The notes beneath the pieces were generated by a model that saw only the letters and a program-made list of their open reading frames with translations, did not search any database and had not been told where the DNA came from. From an uncultured Marinobacter sp. (GTDB taxonomy: Bacteria > Pseudomonadota > Gammaproteobacteria > Pseudomonadales > Oleiphilaceae), in the NCBI RefSeq assembly GCF_946886895.1, contig NZ_CAMPJO010000007.1:62001-126000 (forward strand): a DNA stretch of 64,000 nt. Reading direction: 5' to 3'. Shown here piece by piece: positions 17,928-26,336 of the stretch (position 1 is its first letter; each line of letters begins with the position of its first letter). The position numbers and the translations under genes are program-made.

Positions 17928-19082
17928 TCAGAGTGCTCCAAGTGCTTTCTGGCGATGCTTTTCCCAGCTCTTGGCAAACTCTTCGTCGCTCTTGCCTTCG
18001 GCTTCGGCAACAGCCTTCGGCCAGGCTTCCAGCAGCGCATTCAGGCGTGCAGTGCGGGCATCATTCCAAGCTTGATGTTCTTCAGTCCAAATACCTTTTT
18101 CTTTAAGGTACCGGATGGCGCCCTCGTGGAACGGTACATCAATAGCTGGCACCCCTGACCTGGAAAGCTCCCAACGAGGCATTGCAGCGGTGGCATCCTT
18201 GTACATCGGATACGTTTGATCCAGTGCCTTGAGCATGTTGTATGCAGCATCGGCATCCATTTCGGCTTTCACAGCTATTACAGGATAGCGATAGGCCATT
18301 ATGTTGACGGGATTTTCTTCGCTGATACCGGCGCCAATCGTTTCTTTAAACGGAGCAAAAAACGGAGCAACCTCACTGACCTTCGCCCAGGATTCTTTGT
18401 CACTGGGATCCATGTTGAGCCAGCGAATACCACGAGGAGATTCTGCCAGCTCATAGACATGGCTTGGCGTGGTCGTTGTACACGAGGCATCGGCTTCCCC
18501 ACGGGCCAATGAGCTCATAGCACTGGCATAAGTCGGGAAGACCACCGCTTCTACATCGTCCTCTGTCAGACCGGCGAATGCCAAAAAGGCGTTACATTTA
18601 ACGTTGATCGACGGGTTACCCGCTACGTAAGCAAAACGCTTTCCCTTGAGATCTTCCAAAGTCTCGATTCCGGCATCCTTGGCTGTAAAAATACCAATCG
18701 ATGAAGGACGTCCCGCGAGGGCCCGCAAATTCTGCGGCCCCCACTGGCGAGTCGCAAAATCATATACACCTTCGGCCGCAAAGAAGGTTTCTGTTGCCAG
18801 GAAACCAACGGTTGCCCTGCCACTGAGCAGCGGCTGCAGTCGACCGATGGCGGAACCAGAAGGTTGAATACGGATACGGGTGCCATATTTCCTGCCAAAC
18901 GCATCCGCAATCGCTGACGCTTCCGCATAACCGGCGGATCCGACATCATAGGAAGACCAGGTCATGGTATCCGGAAGCTTGGGATCTGCGGCATGGGCAA
19001 ACGCACTTACGCCAAACACGAGAGCGGCGGAGCAGAGGGAGGCCGACAGCGGCCGCATGATATTTAGTGAACGAAAAACCAT
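17928..19082 (-). CDS. TAXI-family TRAP substrate-binding protein
   Basis: 384-residue periplasmic solute receptor. Signal peptide ends near residue 31 (AHA). TAXI features: 'TMTWSSYDVGSAGYAEASAIAD' region from about 40, 'RIQPSGSAIGRLQPLLSGRA' from about 74, and 'LKGKRFAYVAGNPSINVKC'. Two ATG codons six bases apart are possible; GGGAG abuts the first (19088) but lies six bases before the second (19082), so the second is preferred. Pairs with the fused permease downstream. Ligand unknown; the following 3-oxoacid CoA-transferase suggests a short oxo- or dicarboxylate. Confidence 0.9.
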   Translation of the reverse strand: MVFRSLNIMRPLSASLCSAALVFGVSAFAHAADPKLPDTMTWSSYDVGSAGYAEASAIADAFGRKYGTRIRIQPSGSAIGRLQPLLSGRATVGFLATETFFAAEGVYDFATRQWGPQNLRALAGRPSSIGIFTAKDAGIETLEDLKGKRFAYVAGNPSINVKCNAFLAFAGLTEDDVEAVVFPTYASAMSSLARGEADASCTTTTPSHVYELAESPRGIRWLNMDPSDKESWAKVSEVAPFFAPFKETIGAGISEENPVNIMAYRYPVIAVKAEMDADAAYNMLKALDQTYPMYKDATAAMPRWELSRSGVPAIDVPFHEGAIRYLKEKGIWTEEHQAWNDARTARLNALLEAWPKAVAEAEGKSDEEFAKSWEKHRQKALGAL

Positions 19083-19358
19083 AGACATCTCCCGATGTTA
19101 TTGTTGTTTCAATACAGGCCTGCCAACGCAAAAAAGCATCGACAGATGAACTGCCATAAAAAAAGTACATGCAGTTCGCACCAACCTAAACTTTCACCTG
19201 AGGGAGGTCAATGATTTCCCTATTCGCTAGTAAATCATTATTTTATCGGAAATATGCTTTTATTTTATAGCGTGCCGGAGCCTCTGACTTACCTGGAGTT
19301 TACCAACGCAAGATAAACAAAAGTCGTAACCAGCCCCCTTACCGACGGCTCCCGCCAA
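19083..19358. promoter_or_regulatory. Intergenic promoter region of the TAXI-TRAP operon
   Basis: 276 bp between the end of the DctM gene and the TAXI receptor gene, markedly AT-rich from 19210 to 19270. On the minus strand there is a TTGACC element about 120 bp ahead of the receptor start. On the plus strand AGGGAGGTCA precedes an ATG opening a 19-codon frame (19211-19270), most likely fortuitous. No gene-length feature seen. Confidence 0.4.
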
Positions 19359-20666
19359 TCAGTACATCAAGGAAGGCAAAAACAGGGAAATTTCCGGGAA
19401 GAACATCAGTAAGGCCAGCACAACGGCTTCCGCAGCCAGAAACCATAGTGTCCCCCGGACAATGGTTCCAAAGGGCACCGACGCCCCGACGCCCGCGCTC
19501 ACCACAAAAAGGTTTAACCCGATGGGCGGAGTCAGCAAACCAATTTCAATGAACTTCACGACAAGCACGCCGAACCAGATTACGTCGATATCAAAGGCAA
19601 TGACGAATGGCGCCAGAACTGGCAGCGTAACCAGCATCAATCCGATCGGATCGAGGAACATCCCCAAAACAATATAAAATACAGTGACAATAATAAGGAA
19701 AATCCATAACGCAACCGCATAGTTTTCTACCCAAATACCGATACTCATGGGTATTTGACTTAATGTCAGCATGCGACTGAACAACACGGCTCCGATGGCG
19801 ATCAGGAAAATGGAGGCAGTGCTCTGGACGGTTTCAGCCACGGCTTCCTTCATGGCCGGCCAGCTGAAAGATCCCTGGACAGAGGAAGCGATCACGGCAA
19901 TGAACGCACCAAAGGCGCCCGCCTCCGTGGCAGTTACCGTGCCGGTATACAATCCCCCGACCACGCCAGCCACAATGACGGGTAACGGCCAGGATTTCGC
20001 CAGTAACCGAAATTTCTCACGGGTGTCGAATACATCATCAGTGCGAGGAGCAAGGCCGGGGTTAAGACGGACCCGCACAATAACCAGCGTGGCGTACGCG
20101 ACCATGGTCAACAGGCCCGGGAGGATGCCTGCCATCAGTAACTGGCCAACAGACGCCTCCATGAAAACAGCGTAAAGAACGAACGGAATGCTCGGCGGTA
20201 TAAACGCCCCCAAAGTTCCGGAAGCCGCAACCACACCGGTCGCCAGCCCGGGATCGTACTTCGCACGCAACATTTCGGGAACCGCCAGGCGAGACATTGC
20301 CCCCGCCATTGCCACGCTCGAACCGCTGGCAGCAGCAAAGCCAGCACTGGACACATTGGTGGCAATCGCAAGACCGCCGGGCAGGAAACTCAGCCAGGCG
20401 CGACCGGCATCGTAGAGTGTACGGGTCAGCCCCGTGTGAAACGCTATGGCTCCCATAAGTATAAACATCGGGATCGCGGTGAGCGACCAGTGAGCAACAA
20501 ACTGATAGGTCGTCGCTCCCATCAGCGAGAACGCTGCACCTTGCCCTCGAAGCCACCAAATTCCGGTAAAAGCAGCCAGGCCCAGCGCCACTCCAATAGG
20601 CAGCCGCAGGGCCAGCAGGAGCAACAACAAACCAATACAGAACAAACCAATGTCAACTGGACTCAC
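19359..20666 (-). CDS. TRAP transporter large permease DctM
   Basis: 435-residue DctM-type permease with about twelve membrane segments. Family blocks: 'FILMGAIAFHTGLTRTLYDAGRAWL', beginning near residue 62 of the mature frame, 'GTLGAFIPPSIPFVLYAVF', and 'FGVLVVKFIEIGLLTPPIGLNLFV' near the C-terminus. The start is taken as GTG 20666, which overlaps the DctQ stop in a GTGA and has GGAGGGG five bases upstream; the longer frame has no site. Last gene of a unit in which two enzyme genes sit between the binding protein and the permease genes. Confidence 0.92.
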   Translation of the reverse strand: MSPVDIGLFCIGLLLLLLALRLPIGVALGLAAFTGIWWLRGQGAAFSLMGATTYQFVAHWSLTAIPMFILMGAIAFHTGLTRTLYDAGRAWLSFLPGGLAIATNVSSAGFAAASGSSVAMAGAMSRLAVPEMLRAKYDPGLATGVVAASGTLGAFIPPSIPFVLYAVFMEASVGQLLMAGILPGLLTMVAYATLVIVRVRLNPGLAPRTDDVFDTREKFRLLAKSWPLPVIVAGVVGGLYTGTVTATEAGAFGAFIAVIASSVQGSFSWPAMKEAVAETVQSTASIFLIAIGAVLFSRMLTLSQIPMSIGIWVENYAVALWIFLIIVTVFYIVLGMFLDPIGLMLVTLPVLAPFVIAFDIDVIWFGVLVVKFIEIGLLTPPIGLNLFVVSAGVGASVPFGTIVRGTLWFLAAEAVVLALLMFFPEISLFLPSLMY

Positions 20667-21166
20667 AACGTCCCCTCCCGCTTCCTGAGCACAGTCGCCA
20701 CAAACCGATACAACCAATACAGCGAAGCCAGCATGGCAAAGAATATTCCAGTCAATGCGAGCCAGCGCGACGGCCAGATGGACAACTCCACAACGATAGC
20801 GTCAACCGTTTCGCTCCGGTTCCAGCTGCGAACGGCCTGCAAATACAATCCGTAGGAAAAAATAGCGAAATAGACGGTGATGGCTAGCAAACCAATGCCA
20901 TCAACAAATTGCCGGACCCTGCCCGTAAGGAACTGTGCGATCACATCAACACGAATATGGACATCGTCGACGGTGCAGGAAAAAATTCCGACAAAAACGC
21001 CGGCCACCATGTAGTAGTACGTCACTACCTCCATGGTTCCTGGAATGTGCAGCCCAAAACACACCCTGAGCAGCACCTCCGCAGTCACGTGCAACATCAT
21101 CAAAACCGTCAGAACGCCAACCGCAACCGCCGCACTCTTACTGATCTTCTTCAACCAGGCACCCAT
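20663..21166 (-). CDS. TRAP transporter small permease DctQ
   Basis: 167-residue four-helix DctQ protein. Hydrophobic helices lie at about 10-32, 45-63, 85-105 and 125-148, with the family segment 'DDVHIRVDVIAQFLTG' in between. ATG 21166 has GGAGG five bases upstream. An in-frame ATG at 21178 that overlaps the stop of the preceding reductase gene (TGATG) is an alternative start. Overlaps DctM by four bases. Confidence 0.85.
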   Translation of the reverse strand: MGAWLKKISKSAAVAVGVLTVLMMLHVTAEVLLRVCFGLHIPGTMEVVTYYYMVAGVFVGIFSCTVDDVHIRVDVIAQFLTGRVRQFVDGIGLLAITVYFAIFSYGLYLQAVRSWNRSETVDAIVVELSIWPSRWLALTGIFFAMLASLYWLYRFVATVLRKREGTL

Positions 21167-21177
21167 ACACGCCTCCA

Positions 21178-22176
21178 TCACCGGACTTTGAGAATCACTT
21201 TGCCCACCGCATGTCGGCTAACCACACAGCCAATAGCGTGCTTGACGTCTTCAAGCTCAAATAGCTGGGGTTCCACCATATTGAGTTTGTCCTCCGCGGC
21301 ACCATTGAAAAGCCAGCCCATCAGGGCACGGATGCGGGCAGAAAACTCATGACGACGATCCTTGGTGCCCCAACCGATATATTCGGAAAAATTCACACCA
21401 TGCAAGCTGATGTTTTTCACCAGGAGCAGGTTCACCGGTGCTTGGGGGATTGTTCCACTGGCAAACCCCAGCGATAAGATGCCGCCCCCAACCGCAGTGC
21501 AACGAATCAGGCGTTCGAACGCCTCACCACCCACTGGATCAAATACCAGATCGACACCACGCCCTTTTGTTTCAGATCTGACGACATCAAGCAGATCCCG
21601 CTCACCGTAATGAATAAGCACATCAGCACCCGCCTGCCGCGCAGCGTCTAATTTGGCGTTGGAGCTGGCAGCCGCAAAAACCACGGCGCCTCTCAGTTTC
21701 GCCACCTGAACTGCGGCAAGTCCCAAGGCACCGCCCGCACCACAAATGAGTATGGTCTGGCCCTCACACAAACCACCCCGATCCAATGCCGTTGCAGCCG
21801 TACCGAAAGACAAAGGGACTCCGACCGCCCGGGACAGCGAAACGTTGTCGGGCACGTGGTAGACCGTTGTAGCGCTGGTAACCACCTCCTCGCTGTAGCC
21901 GCCGGAATCGACAATAGCCGCTACCCGATCACCTGGCCTGAAGGTTTCCACATCCGCGCCACACTCAGTGATTTCCCCTGATACCTCCGTGCCGGGAATA
22001 AACGGAAGCGACATTTTTCGCTGATAACGCCCGGCCAGCATCAGTGAGATGGCATAGCTCACGCTAGCGTAATGAACTTTGATTCGTACGCCCTCAGGCG
22101 TGATACCCGGCCGCTCGACATCTGTCAGTACCAGATCTTCAAAACCCGTCAACGCCTCACACACAACTGCTTTCAT
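21178..22176 (-). CDS. Quinone oxidoreductase-like MDR-family reductase
   Basis: 332-residue zinc-free medium-chain dehydrogenase/reductase of the quinone oxidoreductase/enoyl reductase group. GroES-like N-terminal domain, 'LPFIPGTEVSGEITECG' at about 57-73, the NADPH site 'ILICGAGGALGLAAVQVAK' at about 142-160 and 'DPVGGEAFERLIR'. No zinc ligands. It overlaps the CaiB gene (ATGA) and the DctQ gene (TGATG), so it is translationally locked between a CoA-transferase and a transporter. Likely reduces an unsaturated acyl-CoA or related carbonyl made from the imported acid; the substrate is inferred. Confidence 0.88.
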   Translation of the reverse strand: MKAVVCEALTGFEDLVLTDVERPGITPEGVRIKVHYASVSYAISLMLAGRYQRKMSLPFIPGTEVSGEITECGADVETFRPGDRVAAIVDSGGYSEEVVTSATTVYHVPDNVSLSRAVGVPLSFGTAATALDRGGLCEGQTILICGAGGALGLAAVQVAKLRGAVVFAAASSNAKLDAARQAGADVLIHYGERDLLDVVRSETKGRGVDLVFDPVGGEAFERLIRCTAVGGGILSLGFASGTIPQAPVNLLLVKNISLHGVNFSEYIGWGTKDRRHEFSARIRALMGWLFNGAAEDKLNMVEPQLFELEDVKHAIGCVVSRHAVGKVILKVR

Positions 22177-23396
22177 TTGGGCTCTCCCCGTCCATTCGCA
22201 TTGGTCGTTACCGCCTGAAAGCAGGCCTTTGAGTGGAACAGGGAAGCGATGTCTGACTCGTCATACCCGGCCTCACGCAGGACAGCAGACGTGTGCTCCC
22301 CCAACGCGGGAGCCGGCTCAAGGTCCTCTGCACCAAGCTCTGCTCCCGGAAACCTGGGGAACGGAATCCGACCAAAAGCCCCGTGGCTGATGTGAGGCAC
22401 GAGGTCCAGAAAATTAACCTGGGGGTCACCGAGAAACTCGACGTAGCTATTCAAAGGCCCACAAAGGACGCCGGCCTCATTAAGACGGTCAATCCAGTAG
22501 GCTCTGGAACGGGTAGCAAAAACATCCTCCAGAAGGCGATGGAGATCTGCCGCGTGACGCTGCCGGGATTCATTGTCAACAAACCGCGGATCCCGTTGCC
22601 ATTCCGGATGCCCCAACACTTTGGCCAGGGCATAAAACATCTCGTTGCGTAGACAAACCACAGAAATGGCGCCATCTTCGGCTTCGAATGTGCCGGAAGG
22701 CACCGTGACATGAGCATTGCGTTGCCCGCCCTGCAGAAACGACTCCATTATGGGCATGGCCTGAAACGCTGCAGCCCCCGCCAGCAGGGAAAGATCAAGA
22801 TGCCGCCCCTCACCGGTAAGTTTCTGCTGATACAAGGCGGACGCCAGCGCAAACCCGGCATAAAGTCCCGTGATCATATCGACGGCAAGCATTCCCACAC
22901 GCTGCGGATCACCTTCTGCATTCGAGTTCATTACCGACATTCCGGTGACGGCCTGCAAAATGCTGTCAGAGCCGGGGCGTGCCGCGTAAGGCCCAGCTCT
23001 TCCAAAACCACTGATCGAACCCAATATCACCCCCGGGCGAAGATCCTTGAGCACCCCATAACCCAGCCCGATCTTGTCGATTACGCCCGGTCGGAAACTC
23101 TCCATGACCACATCGGACTGACTGGCAAGCCGCCGGAGAACCTCACCTCCCTCATCAGTCCGGGCATCCACACAAATTGAGCGCTTATTCCAGTTTGCCG
23201 AGAGACTCAACGTGCTGTGGCCATCTTTCCGGAGCCCCATCAAGCGCCCCCAGTCGCCTTGTGGTGGTTCTACTTTCAGCACGCTGGCACCCATCATTGC
23301 GAGCATCTGAGTTGCGTACGGACCTGCCAGCCCCTGGCTGATATCCAGAACGCGGACTCCCCGGAACGGCAGCAATTCAGGAGTTTTCTTATTCAT
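22173..23396 (-). CDS. CaiB/BaiF family CoA-transferase
   Basis: 407-residue family III CoA-transferase. N-terminal 'GVRVLDISQGLAGPYATQMLAM' begins near residue 13, KVEPPQGD near 42, and the catalytic Asp lies in AVDMITGLYAG (about 171). Start placed at ATG 23396, with AGGTG nine bases ahead; the longer frame to 23492 would overlap the binding protein gene. It activates a carboxylate by transfer from another acyl-CoA. Sits between DctP and the reductase in one operon, so the acid imported by this TRAP system is its natural substrate candidate. Confidence 0.87.
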   Translation of the reverse strand: MNKKTPELLPFRGVRVLDISQGLAGPYATQMLAMMGASVLKVEPPQGDWGRLMGLRKDGHSTLSLSANWNKRSICVDARTDEGGEVLRRLASQSDVVMESFRPGVIDKIGLGYGVLKDLRPGVILGSISGFGRAGPYAARPGSDSILQAVTGMSVMNSNAEGDPQRVGMLAVDMITGLYAGFALASALYQQKLTGEGRHLDLSLLAGAAAFQAMPIMESFLQGGQRNAHVTVPSGTFEAEDGAISVVCLRNEMFYALAKVLGHPEWQRDPRFVDNESRQRHAADLHRLLEDVFATRSRAYWIDRLNEAGVLCGPLNSYVEFLGDPQVNFLDLVPHISHGAFGRIPFPRFPGAELGAEDLEPAPALGEHTSAVLREAGYDESDIASLFHSKACFQAVTTNANGRGEPK

Positions 23397-23466
23397 CAAC
23401 TGGTACACCTTGAGAAACGGGCCATTGGCCTTGAAACGTCTGGACCAATGGCCGTGGGAGTTGGGA

Positions 23467-24588
23467 TCAGAATGCTTTGTCGTATATTTCACTTTTCAAC
23501 AGAGCTGCGTATTGCTGCTCTGTGATATCGCGATCAGCCAACAGCTTTTCCCACTTCTCCAGGTTAGAAATGAAGTTCGCGACAATCTGCTCCGCATCGC
23601 GGACACCACGTCCAGAGGCCGTTGCCGCAGCCCGCTCTATCTGCGCTTTCATGAACGCCTGGCGCCTCCGTTTCATGTCATCGGACACCTCGATATACCG
23701 AATACCCTGACTACTGGCGGACTTACGAACCTCGGCCTCTTCCTGCTGGTACTCGAAGATCGTTTTTGCGACGCCCAATGGCGCTGCCTCTACAATCGCC
23801 TTCTGTTCCTCAGCCGTCAGTTCCTCCCAAACAGAAAGGCGTACGTTCAGCAACGAACCACCCAGGAAGGCTCCCATAGGCAGCTCCACAACACTGCTCG
23901 CGACCTCACTCAGTGACAGCGATTTCATCCAGCTGGTGGCGCCAATTACGCAATCAAGCTGGCTCCGCTCCATCGCCTCATATGACTCGCTGTTCGGGAT
24001 GTTGACGGGGATGCCACCGATCTGGGTAACCCAGCGACCGATTTCCTCACCGGCCACCCGCATCCGCAGTCCGGCTGGATCGAAACCCGATGTGAATTCA
24101 CTCTTGCACATCGCCTGGTATGGCGGTGTGGCATAGCTTGCGAGGAAACGCACATCATGCTCTTCAAACTCCTCAAGACACTGGGGGCACCCTGTCAGAA
24201 CCGTATCGATACTGGCGGCAGTGGCGACAAGTGAGTTCTGGTTCCAGAACGACATGTCACTGATTGTGGTGTTTGCCGGAATGGCTGTCGGGTAATAGAC
24301 CGTCACCAGGAACCCTCCATCAATCATGCCGTTACGGACTGCAGCCAGCATTTCCTTGCCGGAAGCTGCGGCACCGGAAGGAAAGAACTTAAACGCAAGA
24401 CTGCCTCCGGAACGCTCCCCAATTTCGTCGAGAAAAGTGGCAATACCGGTACTGGTGGGATGTTGGGGCGGAAGGTAACTGCCATAGGTCAGGTCGCGCG
24501 CTGACGCGCTGGTAGCTGCAGTAATGCTGGTCAGCAGCACACAGGCAGCAATCAGGGATGTAAGACGGTTTGAGCGTTTTATTAGCAT
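23467..24588 (-). CDS. TRAP transporter substrate-binding protein DctP
   Basis: 373-residue periplasmic receptor. Signal peptide ends near residue 30 (SASA). DctP features: 'LTYGSYLPPQHPTSTG' at the mature start, 'GMIDGGFLVTVYYP' and 'LRMRVAGEEIGRWVTQIGG'. Contains a CPQC pair near residue 137 and another Cys near 163, uncommon for DctP. ATG 24588 preferred (GGAG upstream); the extra 12 residues of the longer frame lack a site. First gene of the DctP-CaiB-reductase-DctQ-DctM unit, divergent from an IclR regulator. Confidence 0.9.
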   Translation of the reverse strand: MLIKRSNRLTSLIAACVLLTSITAATSASARDLTYGSYLPPQHPTSTGIATFLDEIGERSGGSLAFKFFPSGAAASGKEMLAAVRNGMIDGGFLVTVYYPTAIPANTTISDMSFWNQNSLVATAASIDTVLTGCPQCLEEFEEHDVRFLASYATPPYQAMCKSEFTSGFDPAGLRMRVAGEEIGRWVTQIGGIPVNIPNSESYEAMERSQLDCVIGATSWMKSLSLSEVASSVVELPMGAFLGGSLLNVRLSVWEELTAEEQKAIVEAAPLGVAKTIFEYQQEEAEVRKSASSQGIRYIEVSDDMKRRRQAFMKAQIERAAATASGRGVRDAEQIVANFISNLEKWEKLLADRDITEQQYAALLKSEIYDKAF

Positions 24589-24656
24589 TGTAATTGTCTC
24601 CGAATTCTGGGAAGTATGACGCAATCATTTGCTTTTTGTTCGCTTTGCGCACACAA

Positions 24657-24673
24657 TGTTCACAATGAGAACA
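24657..24673. promoter_or_regulatory. Candidate IclR operator
   Basis: Perfect inverted repeat TGTTC-N7-GAACA in the 142-bp divergent region between DctP and the IclR gene, 57 bp before the IclR ATG and 68 bp before the DctP ATG. Placement and symmetry suit a dimeric regulator controlling both directions. Confidence 0.45.
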
Positions 24674-24730
24674 CGAAGAAGGTAAGGTTAAAATTTACAC
24701 AGTGTCAAAATATTTTTTAGGAGTCGCACA

Positions 24731-25513
24731 ATGACATCCACACGAGATAGCGAAAAAAGCCTTATGGTTCATTCTTTTAGCCGTGGGCTGAATGTCATAA
24801 AAACATTTGGGGAGAAAGCGTCGACACTGACACTGTCAGAGGTTGCCAGCAGAGCCTCCATCTCACGCGCCAGCGCTCGACGATTACTGCACACACTCTG
24901 CGACCAGGGCTACGCCCGCACTAACGGCAAACAGTTCTGGCTTACCCCCCGCATTCTCGATCTGGGATTTTCATACCTGTCGTCGATGGAAATCTGGTCG
25001 TTCGCCCAGGCTCACATGGAGGACCTGGTGCAGCTGGTCCACGAATCCTGCTCCATTGCCGTTCTTGACGGATACGACATTTACTACGTCATGCGGGTCC
25101 CGACGCGAAAACTGCTGAAGAGCACACTGAATGTCGGGTCATCGCTGCCGGCCCACGTGGTTTCCCTGGGGCGAATACAGCTCGCCGAGCTGCCGGACGA
25201 AGAGCTGGACCATTTCCTGGGCACCGCCAGTATTGAGCAATACACCCGGTTTACCGTCACGGACAGGGCGGAGTTGCGAAGGATTATTCGTGAAGACGGC
25301 GCCAAGGGCTGGTCCGTCGTCGATCGCGAACTGGAAGAGGGGATGTGTGGAATCTCGGTCCCTATTCACAACCGTTCAGGAAAAAGTATTGCCGCCATCA
25401 ACATTACCCTTCCACCCAGCAAAGCGAAGGAACCAGGTGTACTGGAATACATGCGTGATCAGCTTCAGGTAACCGCAAACCGGATTCACAATGACCTGAT
25501 CCGGCAGCCCTGA
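24731..25513 (+). CDS. IclR-family transcriptional regulator
   Basis: 260 residues. N-terminal winged helix: 'SFSRGLNVIKTFGEKAS' (about 15-31), 'LSEVASRASISRASARRLLHTL' from about 35. C-terminal IclR effector domain with 'LNVGSSLPAHVVSLGRIQLA' from about 138 and 'GMCGISVPIHNRSG'. It resembles the PcaR/PobR branch that governs protocatechuate and hydroxybenzoate genes. AGGAG lies eight bases before the ATG. Divergent from the DctP-CaiB-reductase-DctQM operon, which it probably controls. Confidence 0.9.
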   Translation: MTSTRDSEKSLMVHSFSRGLNVIKTFGEKASTLTLSEVASRASISRASARRLLHTLCDQGYARTNGKQFWLTPRILDLGFSYLSSMEIWSFAQAHMEDLVQLVHESCSIAVLDGYDIYYVMRVPTRKLLKSTLNVGSSLPAHVVSLGRIQLAELPDEELDHFLGTASIEQYTRFTVTDRAELRRIIREDGAKGWSVVDRELEEGMCGISVPIHNRSGKSIAAINITLPPSKAKEPGVLEYMRDQLQVTANRIHNDLIRQP

Positions 25514-25595
25514 GGGTTACGTCACATTCAAGATATACCGAACCAGCATAGGTTCAATAAAAAATATGCTTTTCCATAAGAAGCACGAACTTGCT

Positions 25596-25607
25596 AACGT
25601 GAACGTT
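25596..25607. promoter_or_regulatory. Candidate operator upstream of the nitroreductase gene
   Basis: Inverted repeat AACGT-GA-ACGTT ending 30 bp before the nitroreductase ATG. A second weak dyad, GAACC-N6-GGTTC, lies at 25540-25555. No regulator can be assigned. Confidence 0.3.
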
Positions 25608-25637
25608 TGACAGCTCAAGCGTTTTCCGGAGAACACT

Positions 25638-26321
25638 ATGGTCCCTGCAAAGCCTTCCATGCCGCTGATCGACGCCGTTACCTCCCGGCGCTCTATCAGG
25701 GGCTTCCTTCCTGAGCCTGTGCCCAGGGAAATTCTTGAGCATGTATTCGAGATAGCCCAGCAGACGCCTTCGAATTGCAACACACAACCCTGGAAGGCAT
25801 TTGTCGCCTCCGGCGCAACGAAAGAGACCCTTTGCCGGAAATTTCTCGACCGCCAAAGAGATGGCGTGCCGGGCAACCCCGATTTCAGCTACGTTGCCCG
25901 CTTTGAGGGAGAGTACCGTGCACGCCAGGTTGAATGCGCCGTTGCCCTCTATAATGAAATGGGCATCGCCAGGGACGACAAGGAAGGACGGCTACGCGCC
26001 GTCAGACGGAACTTCGAGTTCTTTGACGCACCCCATATCGTCTTTCTGGGTATGGATCGGCAGTTCGGCTCGACCATTGCTCTCGATGTTGGCATGTATG
26101 CCCAGACACTGATGCTGACCATGCAGTCGTTCGGGATCAGCTCCTGTGCCATGGGAAGCATGCGCGCCTATCCGGACCTTGTGCGCGAAGCTTTTGATCT
26201 CGATGATCAGACGGGCATTCTGCTTGGCATCAGCTTTGGTTATGAAGACCCTGAGGTTGACGCAAACAGGACACGAACGACGCGGGAACTGATGCAAAAT
26301 ACCGTCACTTTTCGCGGGTAA
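25638..26321 (+). CDS. Nitroreductase-family flavoprotein
   Basis: 227-residue FMN-dependent nitroreductase. 'VTSRRSIRGFLPEPV' (about 15-29) is the FMN phosphate loop, 'AQQTPSNCNTQPWKAFV' (about 45-61) the second FMN contact, and 'YAQTLMLTMQSFGISSCAMG' near 155-174 the family core; 'ILLGISFGYED' binds the cofactor. CGGAG precedes the ATG. Would reduce a nitro group, quinone or enone with NAD(P)H. Followed by a permease and a nitronate monooxygenase in the same direction, with gaps of 15 and 33 bp. Confidence 0.9.
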   Translation: MVPAKPSMPLIDAVTSRRSIRGFLPEPVPREILEHVFEIAQQTPSNCNTQPWKAFVASGATKETLCRKFLDRQRDGVPGNPDFSYVARFEGEYRARQVECAVALYNEMGIARDDKEGRLRAVRRNFEFFDAPHIVFLGMDRQFGSTIALDVGMYAQTLMLTMQSFGISSCAMGSMRAYPDLVREAFDLDDQTGILLGISFGYEDPEVDANRTRTTRELMQNTVTFRG

Positions 26322-26336
26322 CCCGGAAAAACAACG

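Noticed and set aside
25540..25555. GAACC-N6-GGTTC dyad after the IclR gene as terminator
   Set aside because: Short stem with no U-run on the plus strand; kept only as a weak operator possibility.
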